Positions 18,622-27,392 of a stretch of 49,290 nucleotides of DNA are shown here, piece by piece. The position numbers were made by a program, and so were the translations under genes. Every line of letters begins with the position of its first letter. Positions within the stretch are counted from its first letter, which is position 1. This DNA is from an uncultured Bacteroidota bacterium (GTDB lineage: Bacteria > Bacteroidota > Bacteroidia > Chitinophagales > Saprospiraceae): positions 1 to 49,290 of the forward strand of contig CACLQQ010000010.1 in assembly GCA_902609095.1 (NCBI GenBank). Reading direction: 5' to 3'. Under the pieces are notes generated by a model. That model saw only the letters and a program-made list of their open reading frames with translations, was not told where the DNA came from and ran no database searches.

Positions 18622-19959
18622 ATGGAGATTATAGCTAAATTACATCCTGCTTTAGTGCATATGCCTATTGGGTTTATAGTACTCTCCATATTAATCGATA
18701 TCTATAACCACAGAAATCGAATTAATAATGACCTCTCTAGTTGGAATTGGTTAGCCTCACTGTTATCATCGCTTTTAGCCTTAGGTACTGGATTCTTGTT
18801 ATTAAATACTGGTCATTACGAAGGTCTGAATACTTTTTTGCATTGGATTGGAGGGGTGGTGATATCGATACTCTGCCTGATGATGACGATAAGCCGATGG
18901 AAGAGGTTTAAACTTTTCTATCGACAAGACTTAATAGTCCATAGTCTACTCGCTGTAGCATTGATGGTTACTGGCCATTTAGGAGGTGAGATGACACATG
19001 GAGACAATTACTTAGCATTGAAAGCCGACCCTACTTTACAATTAGAGCAGCCAGTGCTATCTCCTGATAGCGTAGCGATTTATAATGATCTAATCCAACC
19101 ATTATTTAGTGAGTATTGCACTAAGTGTCATGAATCTGGCGATGCTCGTGGACAGTTAGATATGACCACAGTTGAAGGCCTGCAGTCCTCTGTTTTTGGA
19201 GATCCTGCAGTCAAGCCATTTGATTTGAAGAATAGTGCTGCCTATCGGCGGGTGATTTTGGGTCATCATGACCCAAAACATATGCCGCCAAGTGGTAAGC
19301 CTATGAGTTTTGAAGAAATTAGACTCATGCAATGGTGGATATTAGAAGGGGCATCTTTTGAAGACCTGATTGCTGATGTAAACGTACCTATAGATGTGTC
19401 TGCTATCTTGAGAGATAGGCACGGCGTTGAATTCGGGAATGAAGATCTTCAGATTACCTCCGACCTTGTTCCACTGAGTGAAGAAGAATTGAGTAACTAT
19501 CGAAAGCTGGGATTTAATATTAGGTCTATTGCTCCCGGTCATCCTTTGTTGGAAGTAGATCGTTTTGGAATAACTACTCCCTTAACCATAGACCACTTAG
19601 AAGAGCTATTAAAGATCAAAGATTATCTATATGCATTAGACTTGAGGGATTCTGCTTGTAATGATGATATGTTAGAAATCATAGGTATGTATTCATCGTT
19701 GAGAGTGCTGAACTTACAGCAGACAATGATCACTGACAGAGGGGTAGCTGCTCTTATAAATCTTTACCTTGTGTTCACTATCAATGTATATGGCACGAGC
19801 TTAACTGATGAATCTATCCCTTCGCTGTCGCAATTAAATTCCTTGCAGGAAATCTATATCTACAATACTCAAATTACCGAAAGTGGTATCAGGACGCTTG
19901 AGGAGAGTAATAGTGAATGCACTGTAATAGGAAAACAGGTCCTTAGACCATCAATGTAA
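18622..19959 (+). CDS. Membrane DUF2231 - cytochrome c - leucine-rich repeat protein
   Basis: The first ~130 residues form about four membrane helices resembling DUF2231 (LHPALVHMPIGF opening). A mono-haem domain follows with CTKCH near residue 165 and a candidate axial Met in HMPPSGKP. The C-terminal third (about 340-430) carries leucine-rich repeats such as LRVLNLQQTMITDRGV and LQEIYIYNTQITESGI. The architecture fits an inner-membrane anchor presenting a periplasmic haem and a binding repeat. Tight spacing (5 nt on both sides) places it in the DUF1553/DUF1501 transcript. Electron transfer to the secreted haem protein is a reasonable inference without direct evidence. Confidence 0.88.
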   Translation: MEIIAKLHPALVHMPIGFIVLSILIDIYNHRNRINNDLSSWNWLASLLSSLLALGTGFLLLNTGHYEGLNTFLHWIGGVVISILCLMMTISRWKRFKLFYRQDLIVHSLLAVALMVTGHLGGEMTHGDNYLALKADPTLQLEQPVLSPDSVAIYNDLIQPLFSEYCTKCHESGDARGQLDMTTVEGLQSSVFGDPAVKPFDLKNSAAYRRVILGHHDPKHMPPSGKPMSFEEIRLMQWWILEGASFEDLIADVNVPIDVSAILRDRHGVEFGNEDLQITSDLVPLSEEELSNYRKLGFNIRSIAPGHPLLEVDRFGITTPLTIDHLEELLKIKDYLYALDLRDSACNDDMLEIIGMYSSLRVLNLQQTMITDRGVAALINLYLVFTINVYGTSLTDESIPSLSQLNSLQEIYIYNTQITESGIRTLEESNSECTVIGKQVLRPSM

Positions 19960-19964
19960 TAGCC

Positions 19965-21048
19965 ATGGAAAAAGCTAAGAGAGAAAAAGATGATAAATCA
20001 AAGGCTATTAATATGAAAAGGAGGTCATTCATATCTACAGCCACGATTGGATCGGCAGGTATCTTGTTGAGCTCTTGTGGTTCACAAGAGAAACTGGCAC
20101 CGAGTCCCCATCAAAACTATCCCATAGTAGGTCATGGTGACTTCAAATATCGAGTTCGTAAAGATTGGGGAGTTTAAGAAGTCAATAAGATTCCTGTGAA
20201 GGACTGCCATGAAATGGTGGAAGACAGTAAGGGAAGGTTACTCATGATTACGAATCATGTTAAGAATAATATGATTACCTATGATCGTATTGGAACTGTT
20301 ACTGATACTTTGACACATAACTGGATAGGAGCCCATGGATTGACCATAAATGATGAAGGGGGAGAAGAAGTCCTATTATATTACAGACCCAGATTTACAT
20401 GAGGTATATAAGACTACTGTTGATGGTAGAATACTTAGGACATACAAAGTCCTTGTTGAGTCTGGTCTATACGATGGTAGAGAAGATCAGTATAAACCCA
20501 CTGAGACTACGATAGCGCCCAATGGAGAAGATGGTTATGGATTACACTATATACTGCGCTATGATCACAATGGGAACTACCTTGGGTATTTCGGTGGATC
20601 AGGAGATGGTGTTGAGCACTTTGACTGTTGCCATGGAGTTACATTGGATGAAAGGGGAGTATCTCCGGAGCTACTGATTACGTCAAGGAGTAATAATCGT
20701 TTTAAGCGATTCACTTTAGATGGAGAGCATATAGTAGCGATCCTAACTCTGGGTTCGTTTATCTGTCGACCTATTATCCATGGAGAGAACCTATACTTTG
20801 CTGTTTTAGCAACTGAGACATGGTGGTCTTATGATGGTATGGTCGCCGTTTTTGATAAGGATAATAAATAGGTTTCTCTACCAGGAGTAGCTGCTCCAGA
20901 ATATGCAGACGGAGTTATCAAAGCACCAATATATGATGGACAAACTTTTCTCAATCCACATGATGTCTGTATCGACAGAGATGAAAATATCTACGTTACC
21001 CAATGGTATTCAGGCAAGACTTATCCCGTAATGCTGGAGCGAGTTTAA
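19965..21048 (+). pseudogene. Disrupted Tat/lipobox NHL-type six-bladed propeller gene
   Basis: The gene starts 5 nt after the LRR gene. It carries a twin-arginine signal (MKRRSFISTATIG, internal ATG at 20013) plus lipobox LSSC. Three lesions break the frame. An in-frame TAA lies at 20175-20177 (the family has a residue such as Gln there, so CAA to TAA is plausible). A +1 insertion, apparently an extra T near 20375-20377, shifts the frame. An in-frame TAG lies at 20869-20871. Reading through these gives a continuous NHL-propeller-like protein (KDCHEMVEDSKGRLL, HDVCIDRDENIYVTQW) of about 360 residues. The last 4 nt overlap the convergent sulfatase gene. If the lesions are real, this last gene of an otherwise intact operon is dead. 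Confidence 0.82.
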
Positions 21049-22793
21049 TCCATTTTTTGAATTAAGAGTAGTCTCACATCCATGACCTGATCACCTGTTA
21101 TGTTTTGGGCAGTTAGGTATAATTTGCTCTTTCCTTTGGTTAACTGGATACCTTCTAATTCCATAGTTATCCAGTCTTGTGTGTATGACTCTTGTCTTGG
21201 TATTCTGTCCTCTGCTGCTCCTAATGCCGCTTGAACCGCAGAATCTTTTATAACTCCGGTAGTTTTACTCGATTCTGTGCTTAGTTGAATTGCTGTACTG
21301 ATACTGTTTTCAGCTGCAGTGTAGTATATGAGAGCGCTATATACACCAGACTGTTGAACATCAATGTCCCAACTGATTGTATCCTCTGTGCTGGTCCAGT
21401 TGGTGAAGTAAGAATCATTAGGGTATCGATTAGAACGTATGATATTCTGCGTTCCCGTGGCATCTCTAATTGGAAGATGATCGATTTGATCAGCATGATA
21501 CCCTACAGTCAGTGGGCGCTTTTCTTCTGTATTTAGTTCGCTAAGCACGTTTTCAGACCATTCTTTTTTTGCAGCCATAAGCTCCTGATATGCTTCTTGG
21601 CGTTCAGTGCTTATATCGTAAACTTGATTAGGGTCTATGATCATATCATATAATCTATTCTGATGATCGAGCCTATACTGCTCAGTTCGAACCGATAATT
21701 TATCTTTCCAATAGTTGAAGTAGCGTCGATCATTTTGATGAGCCTCAAAGCCCATAATGTTTGCTGCGATACTTTGTCCATCTAATGCCTTAGGAAGAGC
21801 GGAATCCAGATGGCATAAGTCAATGAGGGTAGGCAGTAGGTCTATCGCCCCAGAGACTACATCATCAATGCTGCCTGCTTTTATGTGATCCTTCCATTTG
21901 ATAAACATTGGAGATTTTACACCCCCTTCATCAGTGGTACCCTTAGTGCCTTTTAAGCCTCCGTTCCATCGGTGGCCATTTGGGCCATTATCGGTGAGAT
22001 ATATAACGATGGTTTTCTCTTCTATACCTAACTCTTCTATGGCCTGCGTTAAACGCCCTACATTATAATCCATATTCTCAATCATGGCATAAGCTGCTCT
22101 GGTATGCATGATATTTTGTCTAGGTAAGCTGTTGATTTCTTGGGTCGCATGTTGATTCCAGTATTTGTCCGGTACTTGCATAGGGCTATGCGGGACATTA
22201 TAGGGCAGGTAGACGAACATAGATTCGTCTTTATTTTTTTTCAAATAGTCAATGGCCTTAGTCGTGAGATCATCTGTGATGAACCCTTGGCCATGGGTTA
22301 TGTTACCGTTCTCTTCGAGCATTGGATCAAAATAATCTCCCCAGTGTCCTGAGGTGAACCCATAGTAGTGATCGAAACCTCTGGAGTTAGGGTGATATGG
22401 ATGTTGAGATCCACTGTGCCATTTGCCAAATGCAGCAGTTTTATATCCACTTGATTGGAAGGCTTGACCTATGGTATATTCATCAATATCCAGTCGCTCA
22501 CCGCCAGCAGAAGTACTGTAAACACCACCTCTGACATGATATCGCCCTGTAAGAATCTCTGCTCGAGTAGGGGAGCATACAGGCTGAACAAAGAAGTTAG
22601 TCAATTGTATGCCATCCTTGGCTATCTGATCTATATGTGGTGTAGACACATAGGGGTTGCCATGTAAACTGAGATCTCCCCAGCCTTGATCATCAGCTAA
22701 GATAAGAATGACATTAGGGCTCTTTTCTGGTTTTTCTTGAGCACAGCCGAATAGTATGAGTAGAATGCTTAGGCCGATTAATAGTTGTTTCAT
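21045..22793 (-). CDS. Formylglycine-dependent sulfatase, lipoprotein
   Basis: The 582-residue product has a lipoprotein signal (lipobox LFGC). It then shows the sulfatase fold: calcium-binding LADDQGWGD at 33-40 and the CSPTR motif at Cys73, which a formylglycine-generating enzyme would convert to the catalytic residue. FGKWHSG and YLTDNGPNGH follow. The C-terminal ~130 residues form an extra beta-rich domain. It likely removes sulfate esters from a glycan at the surface or in the periplasm; the subfamily and substrate cannot be assigned by eye. The SDR gene ends 6 nt upstream, so this is the last gene of the minus-strand set, convergent with the NHL pseudogene. Confidence 0.93.
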   Translation of the reverse strand: MKQLLIGLSILLILFGCAQEKPEKSPNVILILADDQGWGDLSLHGNPYVSTPHIDQIAKDGIQLTNFFVQPVCSPTRAEILTGRYHVRGGVYSTSAGGERLDIDEYTIGQAFQSSGYKTAAFGKWHSGSQHPYHPNSRGFDHYYGFTSGHWGDYFDPMLEENGNITHGQGFITDDLTTKAIDYLKKNKDESMFVYLPYNVPHSPMQVPDKYWNQHATQEINSLPRQNIMHTRAAYAMIENMDYNVGRLTQAIEELGIEEKTIVIYLTDNGPNGHRWNGGLKGTKGTTDEGGVKSPMFIKWKDHIKAGSIDDVVSGAIDLLPTLIDLCHLDSALPKALDGQSIAANIMGFEAHQNDRRYFNYWKDKLSVRTEQYRLDHQNRLYDMIIDPNQVYDISTERQEAYQELMAAKKEWSENVLSELNTEEKRPLTVGYHADQIDHLPIRDATGTQNIIRSNRYPNDSYFTNWTSTEDTISWDIDVQQSGVYSALIYYTAAENSISTAIQLSTESSKTTGVIKDSAVQAALGAAEDRIPRQESYTQDWITMELEGIQLTKGKSKLYLTAQNITGDQVMDVRLLLIQKMD

Positions 22794-22799
22794 AAGTGG

Positions 22800-23594
22800 T
22801 TATAATATTGTAGGAATAGTGCCTCCATCTACTCTAAGGGTAGAACCATTAGTTGCTGAAGCAAGTGGACTACATAGATAGGTGACCATATTAGCCACTT
22901 CTTGGGTACTTGCAAATCTTTGAAGCAGGCAATTGGGTCTATTATTTTTGAAAAAATCTTCTTCTAATTGTGTCTTCGTTCTACCCTCTTTTTGAGCTAA
23001 GTTCTTTAAAAAGTTTGAAGCACCTTCTGACATAGTGGAGCCAGGCAACACACTGTTGACGGTTATTCCAGTGCCTTTGGTTAGTTTGGCTAATCCATTA
23101 GCTAAAGCAATTTGGGCCGTCTTAGATACGCCATAATGTATCATCTCGTCTGGAATCTGAACACCAGACTCACTGCTTATAAATATGATCCTGCCCCAGT
23201 TAGCTTGTAGCATACCTGGCATATAAGCTCTGGATAATCGAACTCCGCTCATGAGGTTCACATTCATCATATGATGCCAATCCTCGTCTGAGATATCAGT
23301 GAAAGAAACAGGAGCGAATATGCCCACATTATTGACAAGAATATCGACACCTGAAGCTGAGGCTATGAGCTCGTTGATGCCCTCAACATTGCTAAAGTCC
23401 GCTACAGCTCCTGAAAGTTTAGCATCAGGATATGCAGACTTAATGTGAGCTGTAGCCGCATCTATACGTTCCTGAGTTCTACCATTGAGAATTACATGGG
23501 CTCCTTCAGCAGCGAGAGTTTGTGCTATCGCCAATCCTATACCAGCTGTTGAACCAGTAACTAAGGCTGTTTTATCTTGTAGTTGATAATCCAT
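22800..23594 (-). CDS. SDR-family NAD(P)-dependent oxidoreductase
   Basis: The 264 residues are a complete classical short-chain dehydrogenase. The cofactor motif TGSTAGIG is at 13-20, NNVG at 88-91, catalytic Ser near 141 and the YGVSK pair at Tyr154/Lys158, with a C-terminal LRVDGG motif. It probably oxidises a sugar or sugar-acid hydroxyl in the cytoplasm; the substrate is inferred from neighbours (symporter and sulfatase), not from sequence. Its ATG directly abuts the stop of the symporter gene (0 nt apart), indicating one transcript. Confidence 0.93.
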   Translation of the reverse strand: MDYQLQDKTALVTGSTAGIGLAIAQTLAAEGAHVILNGRTQERIDAATAHIKSAYPDAKLSGAVADFSNVEGINELIASASGVDILVNNVGIFAPVSFTDISDEDWHHMMNVNLMSGVRLSRAYMPGMLQANWGRIIFISSESGVQIPDEMIHYGVSKTAQIALANGLAKLTKGTGITVNSVLPGSTMSEGASNFLKNLAQKEGRTKTQLEEDFFKNNRPNCLLQRFASTQEVANMVTYLCSPLASATNGSTLRVDGGTIPTIL

Positions 23595-25265
23595 TTATCC
23601 TAATCCCTGAGGGCTGAATAAGTACCAAATAAAGAGAACGAGAGCTATTAGTCCAATGGTATAGTTCACATCTATTTTTCTCACTTCAAAGAAGCTCTCA
23701 GTAGTTTTATCGAAAGTAACTCCTTTAAGTTTCTCATCACTATGTTGAGGTGCTGTCATGCTGACTGCAATCATAACTACAGAGCAGAATAAGAATAGAT
23801 ATAATGCAAAATGTAGGAAGTTAGGACTTACTAATAAGTCTATTAAGAAATTATCGCCCGCAGCCACAGCACCATTTTGTATCATAAACTCAAATATCAG
23901 ACGTAGGGCACCAAGGATAAAGCCAGTCCATAAACTGACGATTGCTCCTCGAGAATTAATCCGTCTAAAGAACAATCCCAATAAAAAGACTGCTGCAATA
24001 GGTGGAGAAATATAAGCCTGTACACTCTGCATGTATTGTATAATACCACCAGACTGAGTTAGAGTTTTCATCAGAGGTATATACAGCAGCGATATCACCA
24101 CCAGTATGATCGTAGCTAATTGGCCAATCCAAACTAATTCTCGCTCTGAGGCTTTAGGCTTTGCCCTCTTATAGAAATCTATTGTGATCAATGTAGAGCA
24201 CGAGTTGAACGCTGAACTTAGAGAACTCATTAATGCTGCAAGAAGTCCGGCTAACACTAAACCCTTAACACCAACAGGAAGTAACTCATTGATTAGAAGA
24301 GGTAGAGCTTTATCGGGATTTGCTATGTCTAATGCAAGCAATCCTTCAGCGGCCAAAGCGAATGCTAATATGCCAGGTAGAACAAATAAGAACAGTGGTA
24401 ATTGTTTGAGATAACCAGCAAAAATGGTACCTCGACGTGCATTAGAAATATCTTTAGCACTGAGGACTCGCTGCACGATGAACTGATCCGTACACCAATA
24501 CCACACTCCTAAAATTGGTGCGCCAAACATCATCCCAGTCCATGGATAGGCAGAATCTGAGCTAGGACGCCATAAACTGAAGAATCCACTGCTATCAAAA
24601 CTTGGATTAGCAGCACCATAACTATCTATCGCCGATTGCATGCCCGACCATCCACCGATCTGATCTAATGCAAAATAGGTAGCCAAAAACATACCAACTA
24701 ACAATATGAATAGTTGCACCATGTCTGTATATAGTACAGCCTTGAGACCCCCAAATACTGTGTAAATGCCCGTAGCAAATATGACAATCAAAGCTCCAGT
24801 CCAAAACGGTATGCCTAATACCTCGAAAACGAGCGCACCAGCGAATATGGTTAAGGAGATCTTAGTTAAGACATAGGCTAATATGGATACTAAAGACAAA
24901 TAGGTTCGAGCTCCTGCAGAATATCTTTTCTCAAGAAATTCTGGCATCGTAAATACACCTGTTTTGAGATAAAAAGGCACAAAAAGCCACCCCAATAGAA
25001 TCAATACTAAAGAGGCCAAGATCTCAAATTGGGCTGCAGGCATATCTCCTCGAGCACCTGATCCTGCCATACCTATGATATGCTCAGCACCTATATTAGA
25101 AGCGAATAAGGAAGCTCCTATGACGAACCAGTCTGTATCTCGACTCGCCAAAAAATAGCCTGTTGACCCTTGCTCTTGTCTATCTTTCCTGGTAATCCAC
25201 CAAGCAAAGACAAAAATTCCAATAAAGTACAGCAGGATGACTGAATAGTCGATGGAAGAAATCAT
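23595..25265 (-). CDS. Sodium:solute symporter (SSS family)
   Basis: The 556-residue integral membrane protein has about 13-14 hydrophobic helices. SSS/SGLT-type hallmarks include SLFASNIGAEHIIGMAGSGA near the N-terminus, ATGIYTVFGGLKAVLYTD and a core NPDKALPLLI region. It should import a sugar or related solute with Na+. It sits between the dioxygenase remnant and the SDR gene, so transport and first oxidation of a released monosaccharide is a sensible combined role. The ATG at 25265 gives a natural N-terminus starting at the first helix. Confidence 0.93.
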   Translation of the reverse strand: MISSIDYSVILLYFIGIFVFAWWITRKDRQEQGSTGYFLASRDTDWFVIGASLFASNIGAEHIIGMAGSGARGDMPAAQFEILASLVLILLGWLFVPFYLKTGVFTMPEFLEKRYSAGARTYLSLVSILAYVLTKISLTIFAGALVFEVLGIPFWTGALIVIFATGIYTVFGGLKAVLYTDMVQLFILLVGMFLATYFALDQIGGWSGMQSAIDSYGAANPSFDSSGFFSLWRPSSDSAYPWTGMMFGAPILGVWYWCTDQFIVQRVLSAKDISNARRGTIFAGYLKQLPLFLFVLPGILAFALAAEGLLALDIANPDKALPLLINELLPVGVKGLVLAGLLAALMSSLSSAFNSCSTLITIDFYKRAKPKASERELVWIGQLATIILVVISLLYIPLMKTLTQSGGIIQYMQSVQAYISPPIAAVFLLGLFFRRINSRGAIVSLWTGFILGALRLIFEFMIQNGAVAAGDNFLIDLLVSPNFLHFALYLFLFCSVVMIAVSMTAPQHSDEKLKGVTFDKTTESFFEVRKIDVNYTIGLIALVLFIWYLFSPQGLG

Positions 25266-25311
25266 TAGAGTATAGTATTAGATAGCTTATATACGAACTT
25301 AGTTAAAACTA

Positions 25312-25906
25312 CTAATTTTTAAGTCCTAAGAGCTTCTCTCCTAATAGAGATAATTCTGCTGTAGTGTATTTGACTTGCTCCCAATGTCGTGAATCTCCAG
25401 GAAAGGCATAGCCTTTTGGTGCAATTCTATTCTTCCAAGACTGCACCCTCCAATCTCGCATAGTTGTATTTTCAGGTTCGGTAGGCATCATAGAAATGTA
25501 TTGTGCTATTCTTACTTTGTCATCGCTGTGATTTGGTCTGATACCATGTGGTTGTGAACTATTGAAAATCAGTAAATCACCAGCCTCCAGTGATACTTTT
25601 TTGAGATGATTTTCAAATCCAGCAATGTCTGGATTGAATCGATCTCGGTCTTCTGGTTGAGTAAGTTTCCATGTATCATAGGTTCTGAATAGTTCTGGAA
25701 TGCATTGGAATCCACCCATATCAGGATCTGTTTGATCGCTCAATGTTAATACACCTTGTACATTTTGTGGTTTAGTTTCTGGATCATAATCCCAATGTAT
25801 GAATCCTCCAAAACCACTTTTATCCTTCTTTGGGAAATTTAAGTTGGCTCTATCTATAGTGACTCAAAGATCTTCATAACTCCATATTCACAATAGCCTA
25901 AGTAGG
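25312..25906 (-). pseudogene. Phytanoyl-CoA dioxygenase (PhyH) family remnant
   Basis: The open frame from 25863 down to 25312 has no proper start and encodes the C-terminal two thirds of a PhyH-like Fe(II)/2-oxoglutarate dioxygenase. The iron-binding HxD (FIHWDYD) and the distal His in SSQPHGIRPN are both present. Upstream, in another frame, 25906-25852 encodes AYLGYCEYGVMKIFESL, which fits the region just before it in the family. The 20-25 residues normally between them are absent. An internal deletion with a frame change therefore seems to have removed them, and the natural N-terminus is also missing. The gene would have headed the symporter-SDR-sulfatase operon. Confidence 0.75.
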
Positions 25907-26061
25907 CAAAAAGAAATATTATTAAAATTAACATGAGAAAATGACAATTGTCGCATGACAATAATATTTATTCAATATCATACCTGTCTCAGCAAAGAAT
26001 TAAAGAAAGAAAAAGTAGGTACTTCTCCTTGAAGGAGCTCCGACTACAAGCCTACTTCACC

Positions 26062-26085
26062 GTGAACGTTTTCGGAATCGTTTAC
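26062..26085. repeat. Imperfect 12-bp direct repeat, possible operator
   Basis: Two adjacent 12-mers, GTGAACGTTTTC and GGAATCGTTTAC, match at 8 of 12 positions with a shared CGTTT core. They lie in the gap upstream of the minus-strand dioxygenase/symporter/sulfatase set and downstream of GH16. An AACGTT or CGTTT core is common in LacI-type operators, but no LacI gene is in the window and the distance to the gene remnant is about 155 nt. Confidence 0.2.
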
Positions 26086-26158
26086 GAAAAACTAAAAACT
26101 GACTTGATTAAATTTATTTCCCTTGCATTTTGAAATTCCCTAATTATCGAGGTATTTC

Positions 26159-27340
26159 CTACTGAAATACCCTTATATAATCTATTTCCATATGCTGCGG
26201 AAACTCGGTTGTCGCATCCGGATTACCAGGCCAATTACCTCCAACCGCAACATTGACTACTAAAAAGAACTCTTGGTTAAATGGATATGCCTCTCCCTGC
26301 ATCTGTGCTGGGGTAATTGTGAAGAATTTATTCTCATCTACGTACCAATCCACTTTGTTAGCCTCCCAAACTAAGCTAAACACATGAAATCTATCTGCAT
26401 AATCATCTGCTATAGCATAGGCCGTTCCCTGAAAGGTACTAAAGCCTCTTCCCTGAGGGCCCCAATGTGCAGTTCCATGAATCTTCTGAGTTTCGTGCCC
26501 AACATTTTCCATAATATCAATCTCTCCACATGCTGGCCAACCTACATCATCTATATTATGTCCTAACATCCAGATTGCTGGCCATATCCCTTGACCTTTC
26601 GTAATCTTAGCTCTGATATCAATTCTACCATATCTGAATTCATGCTTATCCTTAGTAGTGATCCTTGAGGAACTGTAACTACTTTGACTAGTCGCAATGG
26701 CCTTAACTATCAGAGAGCCGTCCTCAACATAAATATTAGAGGGATCATCTGTATAAGTCTGAAGTTCATTATTACCCCAGCCACATAGATTAGGACATCC
26801 ATCACCTATCTCAAAGTTATAGCTGCTCTCATCAATTGCCTCAACCGAAAACTCATCTTGCCATGCAATTGTATATCCATAATGTTCTTCGTCAGTCATG
26901 TAACCATCCTCTACGTAGACTGATTGATCATCGTCTATTATCAATCCCGTAGCTTCTGCTATTCCTAATTCTGCTCCTGAGACATTCAGAATTTTGATTT
27001 GAAGTTCTTCTTCTACCTCTTTCTTCTGATCGTCGATTATAGAAACCAATACTTCAACACTGGTTCGATTCGCTTCGATAGTAGCTGAAGTGCCAGGTAT
27101 GCTATAATCAACATTTGGTTCAGCTGTTGATCCAGAAACTTCATAATTGAATTCCACTGGTGAGCTTGAGGTTTCACTAATAGTTACTCTGAATCTCATT
27201 ATAGCTCCATCAGACTCTACTGCTTGAGCATCACCAATATTTAGAATTGGCATATCCTCCATTATCTCTATCTCAGGATCAGAATTTCCACAAGAGGCAA
27301 ATAGGATCAAACTGAAAAAGAAAAATAATTCAAATCGCAT
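26159..27340 (-). CDS. GH16 beta-glucanase (laminarinase-like) lipoprotein with Calx-beta domain
   Basis: The 393-residue protein has a lipoprotein signal (lipobox FASC). A Calx-beta-like domain covers about residues 32-137 (NVDYSIPG, TGLIIDDDQ), and a GH16 catalytic domain covers about 155-393. The catalytic motif EIDIME is at Glu273/Asp275/Glu278, with GIWPAIWMLG and AHWGPQG nearby, typical of beta-1,3-glucanases of the laminarinase group. It should hydrolyse a beta-glucan at the cell surface. No SusC/SusD pair adjoins it. The stretch between its start and the pseudogene upstream (27341-27392) is only 52 nt. Confidence 0.93.
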   Translation of the reverse strand: MRFELFFFFSLILFASCGNSDPEIEIMEDMPILNIGDAQAVESDGAIMRFRVTISETSSSPVEFNYEVSGSTAEPNVDYSIPGTSATIEANRTSVEVLVSIIDDQKKEVEEELQIKILNVSGAELGIAEATGLIIDDDQSVYVEDGYMTDEEHYGYTIAWQDEFSVEAIDESSYNFEIGDGCPNLCGWGNNELQTYTDDPSNIYVEDGSLIVKAIATSQSSYSSSRITTKDKHEFRYGRIDIRAKITKGQGIWPAIWMLGHNIDDVGWPACGEIDIMENVGHETQKIHGTAHWGPQGRGFSTFQGTAYAIADDYADRFHVFSLVWEANKVDWYVDENKFFTITPAQMQGEAYPFNQEFFLVVNVAVGGNWPGNPDATTEFPQHMEIDYIRVFQ

Positions 27341-27392
27341 AGATAAAATTTTATGAAAAATAAGCAGTAAGAACTAAATTTTCTGAATTCTT

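Noticed and set aside
25948-26133. 61-codon plus-strand frame in the gap before GH16
   Set aside because: No similarity to anything known, no start context, and flanking genes are on the other strand; likely chance.
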